Below, piece after piece: positions 1-10,940 of a stretch of DNA of 64,000 nucleotides. The notes below the pieces were generated by a model. The model made no database searches, was not told the DNA's origin, and saw only the letters and a list, made by a program, of their open reading frames with translations. The number at the start of each line of letters is the position of its first letter. Position 1 is the stretch's first letter. The translations under genes and the position numbers were made by a program. Source of the DNA: Lineus longissimus (taxonomy: Eukaryota > Nemertea > Pilidiophora > Heteronemertea > Lineidae); NCBI RefSeq assembly GCF_910592395.1, contig NC_088311.1, positions 14,260,501 to 14,324,500 on the forward strand, in the 5' to 3' direction.

Positions 1-1640
1 ACAAACGCACCAAAAATGTTGTACGCAGGTACCGACGTGGCCAATTTCATCACTCAGCCACGAGGATGCGTGAAATCAGATCACTCAGAACACAGCAACT
101 TGATTGACCTGGCAGTGCTGCATGCAGATACTCCTGATAACGTCGTCACAAATAACAACAATGACTCAAGTGATGGTGAAATCATAAACTTGAACCACGC
201 CTTTGATCACGTCCAAGAAGGGGCGGATGAAGAAATATTTAAAGAATTAGATTGAACACCAGGTTTCATGGAAGATAAGTATAAAAATGACGATGATTAT
301 CCAGCTGTATCATTAGGCCATCATCCATTTCAAACATCATTTTGCTCGTTCTCGCCCGCCCGTCAACCGTCATTCGGCTCATTCATTTCTCCATCTACTT
401 GCCCTTTATGCCAGCCAACCATACCCGACGGTCCCCACCTATTTCACTGTCAAAACGGTTTCAACAATTGCCCAAATTATGTGGCCACGCCTTGGCATCA
501 TGTCGGCATCAGACATGGCCTATATTAACCATATCTTCAATACGGACCTTTGTCAAGACTGCCTGTACTTTCAACGCGATCATCAATACCATTACAGGCA
601 TGAATAACTTATTACACCGTCCATGATCGGCTGGTATAGGATAAAAAAATCCCCAAGATTTCGATGACGGTCCGGATCTCAGTAATGATTTAAGTGAACT
701 CCACCTCGTCTTAGACAATATCCCGACGGCCAATTTTGACAATTAAATATCATTAATAACAAGCATGTCTTTATAAACATCCTTAATTCCCTACACGCTC
801 GGTCATCCGACTGTGATCATCTCAACTTCTACTTTCGGGCAACCGCACCTGTTCCTATATTCTTCCCTTTATGAATTTTACGGTATTTTGTTCCTTTGGC
901 TCGTGTATCATCATACCACTATACATTGTCTACATGTAATTACTTCTGTATGTCGATATGACTAGAATGGTCGAGGCGTGTGACCAACAGACTCCTGCAG
1001 CTACCTGGTGAATTCCTTCATTACAATTCACTCGTTCTGCATTCCTCTGTACGCTGATGACACCTTGCTTTCTCAATTGTATTGTGTGCTTATATTCACC
1101 TTAGGAGAGCACCCCGGGTTGTTCTAAGCAAGTTTAAAACTTACAGCTAGTTTCGAAAGCAGGTGTATAAATATTCCAATTGCTTCAGTTTAACCATTAT
1201 TTCTTAAAGTATATTATGACCGCATCACGAGGTAATTCACTTACAACCGTAAATGTAACTAAACCAACTTTCCTTCCAACGTTATACGAAACTCATAATT
1301 CTTTCTACTTCTGACATTTAGAGTCACAATCGTCGAATGCTTTTCGTCTATCTATGGGTCCTGTGCGACCTTGTCCGCCATTGTGAGCCAGGAGCCCCAG
1401 TGCCGCACCACGTCCTGATCTACCAGGAGAGCCCGATCTACGTTTATGCTGAGGAACCATCCACACTAACAGCAGTGATAGAGAGGATGATAGCGGACAT
1501 GCCTCCAGCAATTTCCCTATGGTTCGCTAATCGACACCTCAGGCTTCGCCTTTAGTTCCTCTACACAAACAACAACAAAAAAGTAATAAATAAAATTAAA
1601 TAAATAAATATATAAATGTATAAAGCAAATAAATAAATTT
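1..1640. other. No supportable gene
   Basis: Only short open frames occur here and none resembles a known family. One frame at 268-528 (+) has a Cys-x2-Cys ... His-x4-Cys spacing like the zinc knuckle found at the C-terminus of some LINE proteins, but it has no other support. Bases 1560-1650 are A-rich with repeated AAATA words. Confidence 0.4.
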
Positions 1641-1649
1641 TAAAAAATG

Positions 1650-2115
1650 TTCGGGCCGAACATTAGCGGCAGAGGGGGATGTTACGGGGTCATCCCAATT
1701 TGTAAAACAATCCCATCCTCTATGCTATGACTCAACTTATGTAATATAATTCCTTTGTATAAATAACAAATTAAATTGTTATCTACTACATCAGCCTCAG
1801 GTACTTCATGTACACAATCAAATTACCCTTTAAGAAATCACTATTGGACAAGCTTGTAAAACCTGTAAGCGTTATGGCCAAACAACTCCTATCTCCAAAC
1901 CATTCCCAATTTTAGCCAAAAGCCAAAGTCAAAACCTGGTCATCTTGCAATAGTCAGATAGTTGGTAGTGCAATTGTTGGAGCTAACATAGCCCACGCTC
2001 TCTCTAAAACATCGTAAACACCTGTGTAAGCTGATGGTACAAGGTAGATAACATCTCGAGCTTGAACTTCCAGACCACGATAACCTTGGGAAACCCTAAC
2101 TATTTAGAATTACAG
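1650..2115 (+). mobile_element. Possible 3' end of an LTR retrotransposon
   Basis: A perfect palindrome (AATGTTCGGGCCGAACATT, with the central G unpaired) is followed by a purine tract AGAGGGGGA and then TGTTACGGGG. This is the usual order of polypurine tract followed by an LTR beginning TG. I found no matching second LTR and no recognisable pol reading frame upstream, and the right end is not defined. It may equally be chance. Confidence 0.3.
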
Positions 2116-2235
2116 AAAAATGCAATGACGCACACTCTACGGGTTTGAAGATCCGTCCGTTCGGTATTTATTGATTTTGATACCTAAATAAGGGTACGTT
2201 TTGAGAACGAACAGCTCTCAACGAAGTAGCAGCAA

Positions 2236-2385
2236 TAGTCTTAACTCCGCTCCCGAGCGTAACAGTCAGCTTCCGAGCAGAGCTTACCATCTAACCTCAG
2301 GGCAATAGTTTCAACTCCGCTTCCGAGCGTAACGATCAGTCAGCTTCAGAGCAGTGACTATATTCTAGCTTCAGGGCTAAACATC
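2236..2385. repeat. Two-copy tandem repeat of about 70 bp
   Basis: The words CAACTCCGCTTCCGAGCGTAAC, CAGCTTCCGAGCAG and CTTCAGGGC recur once each at a spacing of about 70 bp, with several substitutions between copies. No coding function is visible. Confidence 0.55.
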
Positions 2386-2417
2386 TGACCAATTCGTCGT
2401 GGAAGTAAGCTCCACAA

Positions 2418-2622
2418 CACCACATGTGACTCGTCACACCAAAACCAGGCGCATGTCGCACAGAAGATGAGCCTAAATGACACCAGAAGATAATGGGAGA
2501 AATTGATGTGCTCATATTTCACAAAAGGCAGACAATAGAGAAATGAACAAACAGTCCGTCTCAACCTGCCAAGCTCAGAGCGACATGCGCCTGGTTTTGC
2601 TGTGACGGATCACACATGCGAC
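2418..2622. mobile_element. Small inverted-repeat (MITE-like) element
   Basis: About 40-bp arms at 2420-2460 and 2580-2620 are inverted copies of each other. Both contain CGTCACA, then AAAACCAGGCGCATGTCGC. The spacer is about 120 bp with no coding potential. I could not define a clean target duplication, so it could also be a simple foldback. Confidence 0.5.
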
Positions 2623-2671
2623 CCGTGACACTAATGACGGATCTCTTCTAATCCCGACTGATAAAAGTAGC

Positions 2672-4152
2672 TTGATGCGTACGGTTGAAGAACAGAAAGT
2701 CATGAACGAATCTGAAGAAGAGCCATTGGATATGACTGATGCGGTAGCACAAGATGTCGAGGCCGAAGTTGATTTAGAGGACATGGTGATGATTGATCCA
2801 CCACTTGAAGAAAACAATGTGAATGAATCAGCGATCATTTTTGACGGCATGGCTGTCTTGCAGAGTATGAAGAAGACGCCGGTAATGACAGAATAATCCA
2901 TCTGAAGACAGCATTCGTGAAACGAATGATTCGCCTGATGAAGGGCTACACCGAGGGCCACATCATTTTTGACAGATACCTCGAAGTGTCCCTGAAGGAC
3001 AAAGCCCGCGCAAAACGTGCCGCAAAAACTTCCGCAGTAGAGTACATGGTGCACGATGAGATGAACATTGCAAAGATTTCGCTAAAGGAACTGTTGTCCA
3101 ACTGAAAGACAAAATCACAGCTGACTGAGTTGCTTGCTGAAGCTCTTCTAGAGGCATTCAAGGACTCAAACCAAGACTTGGTGGTGTCATACATGGACAA
3201 AAGCAGGTCTTACCGTTCTGAGCTTCTTCGGCAAGTCATGATGACACATAACCACGAGGAGGCAGATACAATGATTCCGCTTCATGTTCTTGATATCATC
3301 AGAGAGTCGAGATTCAAAACAATAGATGTGTGGTCTCCAGACACAGATGTGCTGACGCTTCTCATGGATTTGGTTGCAAATGGACATATTAAGTCCCCTA
3401 CAACAACACTTCGATTGTTGACTGGAAAGGGGGCGAAATACAGGACAATTGATATGTGCAATCGAGTGTCAGCAGTAGGGGCCGAAAAATTGAAGGGTTT
3501 GATTAGTTTGCATCATTTCAGCGGTGCAGACTGGGGAGGTAAATTCGTTGGAGTTTCCAAAAAGACGTGGATTTCCGTTTACCTTTCACTACCCAAAAAT
3601 GATGAAATCATTAAGACTTTCGCTAGCATGGGCCAAGGTCTGCGTGAGAGTGAAACTACAGAGATGCAATTGCAAACGAATGGGGATATGCCCGTGAGGT
3701 ATCGACCAATCGAAAGATTTGTTTGCCATGTTTACTCAGCGAAGAGTAACATTGACTCGGTACCTGCTCTGCGAACTGTTCCGTAAAAAAACCTGCAGGG
3801 TGAAAAGCTTCCACCAACGCAGGGAGCACTTCTTCCGCACATTGCTCGAGCTAACTATATGGCAATGAGAGACAAGTCGTACACTACTAACATGCCTGAG
3901 CTGCTGGAACTTGCCCGAAATGGATGGGAGGTCACTGCTAATGGAGATTATCAACCTGTCAGCTGTCTTAAAGAACCAGCACCTGCAGCAGTTCTGGAGC
4001 TCATCAAATGTGGATGCCGAGGTTTATGCGATTCAGTTAAATGCTGTTGTCTCAGAAACGGTCTGTCCTGCACAGCATTATGTAAATGCACCGATTGTTC
4101 AAATGCTGCCAAGGAATTTGACCTCAGCAATGAAGCTGATGATATTGAATAA
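2672..4152 (+). pseudogene. PIN/FEN-like domain protein with C-terminal CXC motif, decayed
   Basis: The reading frame resembles a large, mostly uncharacterised invertebrate family that I recognise by landmarks. An acidic N-terminus ends near IFDGMAVLQ. Then come IIFDRY (about 2960), HNHEEADT (about 3250), VWSPDTDVLTLL (about 3330), HHFSGADWGGKFVG (about 3510) and a Cys-rich tail at about 4005-4115 (KCGCRGLCDSVKCCC, then CTALCKCTDC) like a Tesmin/TSO1 CXC zinc motif. The Asp residues in DTDV and GADWGG suggest a PIN- or XPG-like nuclease fold; that is inference. The copy is broken by a frameshift near 2890-2917, an in-frame TGA at 3103 and a pair of frameshifts around 3770-3795 with TAA at 3784. 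No introns are apparent, which fits a transposon-borne or retrocopied gene. The frame ends at TAA 4150. Confidence 0.75.
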
Positions 4153-4390
4153 GCTTGAGAAGAGACCATCGATTAATTACTTCTAATTCATATTCTGACT
4201 TAGCTGGCCGATTTTTTCATTGATAATATGATGACAATTACATAAGTTGTTATCTGCTGCTTGTTATCAGTTGTGTTAGTTGACTTATTAAAAACCGGTA
4301 TGTCATTTATATCAGTTTATCACATCGTTTGCTTCTATCTGTAGAGATAAAAAAGATAGGGTCATATGGCAAATGGCAAATTTGTTTTTA

Positions 4391-4714
4391 ACTGCAATGG
4401 GCCTATCTTACATTGAAACCGATGGCTGCAATGGATAGCTTGACCCCAAAAACCTATGTCTAAACACCAACATCAACCTCCTAGCTGAATTGGTTGCAGA
4501 GTTACGGAGCCCTAAAGGTATTGGCGGCCATCTTGGCGGCCATCTTGGATTTCACTGCATTGGCTTATCTTACATTGAAACGGATGGCTGCAATGGATAG
4601 CTTGACCCCAAAAACCTATGTCTAGACACCAACATCAACCTCTTAGCTGAATCGGTTGCAGAGTTACGGAGCCCTATAGGTATTGGCGGCCATCTTGGCG
4701 GCCATCTTGGATTT
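4391..4714. repeat. 162-bp tandem duplication
   Basis: Two adjacent copies (4391-4552 and 4553-4714) differ at only a few positions. Each ends in an internal duplication of the 12-mer CGGCCATCTTGG. There is no open frame through the repeat. The low divergence implies a fairly recent duplication. Confidence 0.85.
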
Positions 4715-4990
4715 GACCCCTTAGATGAAGTCTGAAAATTTGTTACCGTCCATTTTTGAATCCCTCGCAAAAAATCGATTCAGAATCAACCGCTATCTCA
4801 ATTTGGACATTAAAATCTAACGTAATAGCATAGTCTACCACACAATATCGGCTACAAACGGTTTTTGGTCATGTTGAAACAGTGCTGACACGTAGTGCCC
4901 GAAGAGGTCAAAACTAACTACGTCACCCCCGTATTCTGGCGGTGAAGAGAGTATGATTGGATATGACGTACACGAGTAGGAAGGCGTTAA

Positions 4991-5854
4991 AGAACCAGCA
5001 CCACATGCATGTCACGTGATTTGGTCAATTAATGTATAATGGCATTGCTGTGATTGGTCGATCCATGTATGGACCAATGAACATCACGATAGATATTAAT
5101 AGTTATTTCCGTCAACAAAAGCACGTGCATATTGTGTTTTAGATTATGGAGTTGAAATTAACCCATTGACACTGAATAATCGTTCGTTTTATGAAAATAA
5201 TTGAAAAAGGAAAATTTACGAATAGGCATTACAGTTTAATTAAGGAAAGGGAGACTATAGGCAGGCGCTAACCAGGGGGTCAAATCAGTGGTATTAAATC
5301 AGATAGGCCTGCTTATGGATGGTAGAAGTGCACCGGTGTCCGGATCGGATTAGGCCTAGCACTACCCTAGGCTATAGCGATAGTGGACAGACTGGCGGGC
5401 CTGCTTGCCCAGAAGCTGCGGCACACCTTGTAAATGGGACTTCATGACTATAACTATTGATAACACCTATGACCGATTACGGTGGCCTAATGTGCCATGT
5501 GTATACTGTATGTATAATGTATGTACGTGGTGTACATATTCATGTATCATACAATGCTTACCCTGTGTATCGAAACATCCGAATTTGCATTTCGATTGGG
5601 ACCCACCCAACCAACCTGTCACAAAACGAGACTTGGTGGCAATTTCATACGATCTCACAGGACGATAAAGATGGTCTTTGAAGGCCTCCTGTGTAGAAAA
5701 TACCTTCAAACCACGGTATACGGAAATATCTTCGTCCCAAAAGGTGGTCAGCCATTTTTAATTTCCCGCGGTATACCACGTGAAATTGATTACATATACT
5801 AATTTTTGTGCCATATTTAACCAAATCACGTGACATGCCTGTGGTACTGGTCCT
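4991..5854. mobile_element. Nonautonomous DNA transposon with TTAA target duplication
   Basis: Inverted termini of about 34 bp (4991-5024 and 5821-5854) read AGRACCAGYACCACAKGCAT inward, then GTCACGTGATTTGG. Both ends are flanked directly by TTAA (4987-4990 and 5855-5858). The 864-bp interior has only short frames and no transposase. TTAA duplication with termini starting AGG/AGA fits Kolobok-type elements better than piggyBac, whose termini start CCY; the family assignment is inference. The boundaries are well supported by sequence. Confidence 0.85.
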
Positions 5855-5858
5855 TTAA

Positions 5859-7630
5859 TAACTTCCGAGTGTCCAGGGTCTTGTGGTGCAGCTATTTTGA
5901 ATGCTAATCAAGTAGACACCGGTTGTGGAGGTTGACACACAACACACAATACGAGCTCGCTTCCCTATTGGCTTTGCCTTCGGCCGCTTTTTTAAAAATT
6001 TTGATATGAGTTGATATATATTTTTAATTGATTTCTTTTGCTTGTGACTAAGCAGATATAGAAATTAAATATCTTCGGAAATCGAGATGTTGGTGATATT
6101 TTAAAATCGTGATAATTTGAAGGCATATCGCAATCGTATGTTTATGCACTGCTTGTCGACCCTCTACAATAATTTCGGACTCGACCAACACATACTATTT
6201 TGAGGGGACATACGTTTTATGAAATGTATTCAGTCTACTGGTGTTCCCAAACTTTTCTGAAGCATGGTTTGTTTCAAAGCTAAATCTCAGCATTTTCAGA
6301 AATAAAGCAGAAAATGTGCAAATAAAACGGCACTGTGCAGCTGACAAGCAATTGCAACGTACAATATGCCAATAATATCCATTAAAACAATACTTTGTAA
6401 ATACCACCGTAAATAAGGTAGTACTTACTCTGATCTTTTGACAAGGCGGCTGATTTCAACAGGCATCTCACTAATCTCCATGTCAGCATATCGCTTCATA
6501 TGCTCGAGCCCATCATAGCTAGAAGCAAGGCAGAGAGACATAAGCAGCAACCACACGCTGTACATATTGAACAACTACAGTATTCTAAATTCGAGGCGAG
6601 AAAGAGAAAAGTCAAAACTGATGATTTTCTGCCGTTCAGGGTATTCAGTTCCTTCTTTATCTTTTGTTTGATCAGTTGGTCTAACAAGAACGCGTTCACA
6701 CAACTGTTATCAATTCGGCCATCGGAACCGCGAATTTGCAACACAAAAAAATAAATGTTTCGCATATATGTTTATGATTGTGATGATTGGCGTCAGATAT
6801 GGGCTCTCACGCAAACAAACCATTAGTCGTTATTAGACATCTGTAAATCATCAGATCCTCCCCTCCGAAATTCAGCTGTTACATATATAGATGTTCACAG
6901 CCTGATAAAACCACGCGCCTCCCTGCGCGATCTCGTGATATGTGGGTGGTCGATCGCAACGGTCAACGCCTGAAAGAACTCGCAGTTTGTGGATGAGTTT
7001 GGTCACAGACTAAAATCCGACTTCAGACAATGCATGCTCCATCATGTGGGGGTATCATGCAATTACATTCAGCATAAGTATATGTCTTTTGAGTTGAGCC
7101 ATCCCCGAAAAATAAGCCTGGCGAACGAAAAACGGATCAAAGAGGCTTCTCGAAGTTGTAATTTTTGAATTTTCGAATTTCCGTTGCCATCAAATCCATT
7201 TCTAACACCAAAACGGTTAATTTAGGCAACTCAAAAGATATATACTACAACTTTCAGTCCAAAACACCTTCATGTCACTACACCTAAATTTCCCAAAAAA
7301 ACCCGAACAAATTAAGGATGCAAAAACGTTAATTTCCAGAATCGCTCCAGACGATATACACATATTTCCAAAATTTCCACGCAGCGCACACTCGGGTAAG
7401 TCTAAAACAAGTAAAATTGAAGGTTATAACCGATTACCTCACATCAGATATATTCATAAAAATCCTGCTCCTACCACACCTCCGACAATAAAATGATACT
7501 CGCAGTTTTTCATTTCCTCACTTGGTTGGTAAAAATCCTCTAATTCCGGCCTTTTCCGTAGTTGCACTTTATTCACTGGGTGAAGTTTGTTGTAGAGAAC
7601 AAAAGAAGCATTAACAATTCGGCACTTTCA
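5859..7630. other. No supportable gene
   Basis: AT-rich sequence with scattered frames below 95 codons on both strands. A frame at 7272-7496 (+) is rich in Pro, Lys and Ile. It lies next to the Polinton-type fragment and could be a remnant of it, but I do not recognise it. Confidence 0.4.
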
Positions 7631-7640
7631 TTATCTCGTT

Positions 7641-7835
7641 TCATTTGAAGGTAAACGAAGTCAATGGTTTGTTATGTTCATCCTGAACCTTAGATTCTCT
7701 TTGTTTTTTTAATTTTTCAACAGCTGAATTGTGTGTTTTCATTTTGTCTTGATAACCATTTTTTCTAGGGCTTTGAAAAGATACCCCGACGCAGTAAAGA
7801 GCGTTTACTACGGCACCAAATACAATTCCAGCCAT
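7641..7835 (-). CDS. Small unknown protein of a Polinton-type element
   Basis: A 64-residue protein starts MAGI, has a short hydrophobic N-terminus, then KNGY, a Lys/Glu-rich probable helix and a C-terminal SFTFK. Its interest lies in the homologue at 63067-63330 on the same strand of this window. The two share MAGI, G-x2-VN/IN, KNGY, K-x-H-x2-A-x-E-x-L and SFTF. It is divergent from the broken integrase that begins about 100 bp away on the plus strand. Related small proteins accompany Polinton-like integrase genes in other invertebrate genomes as I recall them. Function is unknown; a membrane or virion-associated role would be guesswork. The copy looks short at the C-terminus. Confidence 0.5.
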   Translation of the reverse strand: MAGIVFGAVVNALYCVGVSFQSPRKNGYQDKMKTHNSAVEKLKKQRESKVQDEHNKPLTSFTFK

Positions 7836-7930
7836 TTACAAACTTTGAGAAAATGATAGTTAAATAAATGGTGAAACCTTCGGAGAATTCCGCGGAGAAA
7901 GACATTTCAAAAGAACAATATATGTGAGAC

Positions 7931-9000
7931 TTGTACTTTAACCCCCAAAGCACTGAGTCCTATACAAATGCAAGCCAACTTTGGAGAAAAATAAAAACCA
8001 ACAAAGTGGCAATTAAGAAAAAGGAACTAAAAGATTTCCGAGCTAATTTACCAACCTACCAACTGCATAAACCAACCACCGAAAAAGTCACTTTCGGAAA
8101 AAACAATGGTTTCTTACGTTGATCAACAATGGGAAGCCGATTTAGCGGATTAACAGAAGTATCAAATAGACAATAAAAACTTCAGATACATTTTAACTGT
8201 CATTGATTCATTCAGTCGTTATTCAGTTGCTTGGGCTTTACCTCTCAAGACGAGAGAAGAAGAAGAAGTTAAATATTTATTTCGCACCTTTTTAATGAAG
8301 TCAAACCAGAGAAACTACAATTTGATGATGGTAAAGAATTCTACAATAAATCATTGAAAGTATTACTAGAGAAAAATAAGATCGAATGGTTCTTAACTTT
8401 CTCAAGCAAAAAAGCAGCTGTTGTCAATAGGTTTAGTCGTACTTTAAAAACTAGGATGTGGAAATATTTTACTGAAAAAGAGACTTACAAATGGTAGGAG
8501 ATTCGTGACAACCTATTGAATGGTCACAACAACACATTTCACTCAACCATTTGAATGAAAAACAAATCGAAGCTTGAAAAGAAGACAATACCGGAACAGT
8601 CTGGTACAATCGCTACAGCGCATTTTTACTTAAAGATTATGATTATGGTCAGCCAGAATACAAGATTGGTGACAGCGTAAGGATAACCTGATAAAAAACA
8701 ATATTTTCTAAAGGTTACCTTCCTAATTTCACATAAGAAGTTATTAAGATAAAACAAATAATTTTCACAACACCTACTGCCTATTAACTTGAGGATTATC
8801 ACTCAGAAATAATAGACGTAATTTTTACACATAGGAATTAAGTTACGTTCCAAACCCAGATCAGATCGAATACAAGATCGAAAAAGTTTTACGCAACAAA
8901 ACCTTTAAGGGGGGAAAATATGGTTTTGTTAAATGAATATGTTACTCAGAAAAATTCAATGAGTGGTTACCGATTTCAAACATACTGTAAATTCAAGAAA
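7931..9000 (+). pseudogene. Polinton/Maverick-type integrase with chromodomain, broken
   Basis: The domains are recognisable in the expected order. An N-terminal region (YFNP near 7933, then TYQLHKP near 8060) leads to the start of the retroviral-type integrase core (QWEADLAD near 8130, LTVIDSFSRYSVAWALPLK near 8200). A degraded core tail follows, then WYNRYSAFLLKDYDYGQPEYKIGD (about 8605-8675) and a chromodomain-like end (EYKIEKVL near 8870, YGFVK, EKFNEWLPISNIL to about 8990). Many stops and frameshifts separate these pieces, so no functional protein can be made. A chromodomain behind a rve-type core is typical of Polinton/Maverick integrases. The polymerase, ATPase, protease and capsid genes of a complete element are absent. 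The MULE-type element begins 40 bp downstream. Confidence 0.75.
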
Positions 9001-9866
9001 ATAACACCACTTCATTAACAGCCGGTGTCGCCGCCCCCAAGGAGGATACCGGGGTGACGTCACATCACGTGATCCCGACCCATATTACTGATCGCTATGG
9101 CCAATCAGATTCAGTCTACTGACAGCACCAGCACTGAACACATCTCCACGTCTCGCTGTCTGGTGCGCTCCTGTACACAAAAACGCCAATAGACATGAAA
9201 TATTGCAATACCTAGTATGGATTCTTCCTGTGTAAAATAAAATTTACAGAGCAGATTAACTTCCACGAATAAAAAAGACGTTTGGCGTGGCCAAAGTGCG
9301 GAAATAATGTCTTCGCTAAAATACACTACGAAATACACTAGGCAATGCACTACGCAATACACAGTAGAGATGCAGTTGAGTTTGTTATTGTTTTAACTTA
9401 GAAGGCCGCCCATATCATAATATATTCATGTATTCATGAAGTATGAACTCATTTCTGTCCCGAACAACTCTAAGAACAGTCAATTTCTCCTTAAATCATC
9501 ACCGAAACCGCTATATCCGCAGGAAGATTTCGTTCTAGTGTCCGAAAATGCATGATCTTACAGGGGCGCTAACTCGACAAATAGAGGGGATCTATGGTGA
9601 TCTATGCGAGTTTTAGGTCCTACAGGTCTCGAAAAATCTGTAAACATGCCTCCAAATCCCATTATGATAATGAAAAGACTGCCCCATATCTGGGAGACTG
9701 TTTTGAAACCATCGCTAATTTTGGAAGATCGGTGCCCGGCTATTTGGTTTTAAAACCCGTTTTTCCCCCATCAAAACAGCACTTTTCATTATTCAAATGA
9801 TAGCTTAAAAATCTTGCGAAAAATCTAACTTTTTTGATGACTTGATTTTCCCTTGGCCGTGGATCG

Positions 9867-10301
9867 GAGACAAGACAACAATTGATTTTCCAAGCCATTT
9901 CCAGTTATTTCAAATGCCCGCCATCAAAGAATGCGTGGAGCTGTGAAACTGAAATTCGGTTATGATATACGGATTAGTCTTGCGAGTAACTGGTGCGATT
10001 TAAATTGGTGGTTGACCACGGAAATTTTTTTTTAAATTGACAAGTTTGACACAAGTGGACATTTTTACCCATTTCGGCCATTTTCACTCCAAATTTGAAC
10101 CACCCCCCCCCCTATGGCCAGGTTGTCAAAATTCAAAATTATTTTTTTTACCAAACAATTTATTTATATCTGTAGACTTGCCACAGCAAATATCTTTTCA
10201 ATACCTCCCCAAATATGTACTTGAGAGTAAAAAACATGCACTCGTCTAATAGATAGGCCTGGACCCTCCAACCTATGAATATTCATTAGTGGTCTTGTCT
10301 C
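9867..10301 (+). mobile_element. MITE copy A (termini GAGACAAGAC)
   Basis: A full-length copy of a family with termini GAGACAAGACCAC and a 4-bp target site. The outer flank is ATCG (9863-9866) and the inner flank is AATG (10302-10305), so this copy alone does not have a matching duplication. It is noncoding and AT-rich. It is in direct orientation with copy B, and copy C is at 29992. The 4-bp target duplication would suit Sola-, Academ- or Chapaev-like groups, but the family is not determined. Confidence 0.85.
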
Positions 10302-10940
10302 AATGAAGAGGGATCATCTTGAGATATCAATGAAATATGCCTTTTCCCAAGCATTTGAGATGTCTTGACTAACATAACCAAGTTTCATCAAAAATGAACT
10401 TGATTTGAGCGAGCTATTAACGTTTTAAAATTTTGTCCGATACGGACAACCTACCTTATATTTCGTCTTCAAATTGTTTACAGACTGTCTTCAAGTTAAG
10501 CTCATTAACTCGTAGAATTCTTAATCGAATGGTACCGAATCTTCGACAAATCACCAGTGGTCTACAGTCAATCTGAAATAGGAATTTGAAAATGTCATGC
10601 TGAAAATGTCAAAATTTCAAATCGAACAATATTAACGTTGTCTGAAATTTGAAAAACAACAAATATATGATGCATTATAAGCATGGAAAGTTTGTTAGTA
10701 AGGTGTGGAATGACAAAAAGATTAACCCATATGTTATCTCCCTGTCTGTCACATCCGAGTCTGACACTTCCACAACAGCAACCATTGTCATCGCTATTGT
10801 CCTATCAACATCCACCCTTTTGTAATCTCTTGTCCTTTCTTGTGTATTTTCAGTCTGTTGAAGGAAGCATCCCGAAATAGACATCTCCTAGGAGTACGAT
10901 TTTAAGCAAAGAAAGACAAGTTACGAAAAGACAAGACAAG
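10302..10940. other. Upstream region of the transposase gene
   Basis: AT-rich, without long frames, between MITE copy A and the transposase start. I see no CAAGGAGG or GAGACAAGAC terminus here, so no obvious end of an autonomous element lies between the MITE and the gene. Confidence 0.4.

Noticed and set aside
268-528. Cys/His zinc-knuckle frame as a LINE end
   Set aside because: Only one Cys-x2-Cys ... His-x4-Cys pattern, no flanking LINE protein and no tail.
5405-5836. Overlapping frames inside the TTAA element as a transposase
   Set aside because: Each is under 95 codons, lacks any DDE motif and overlaps the others on both strands.
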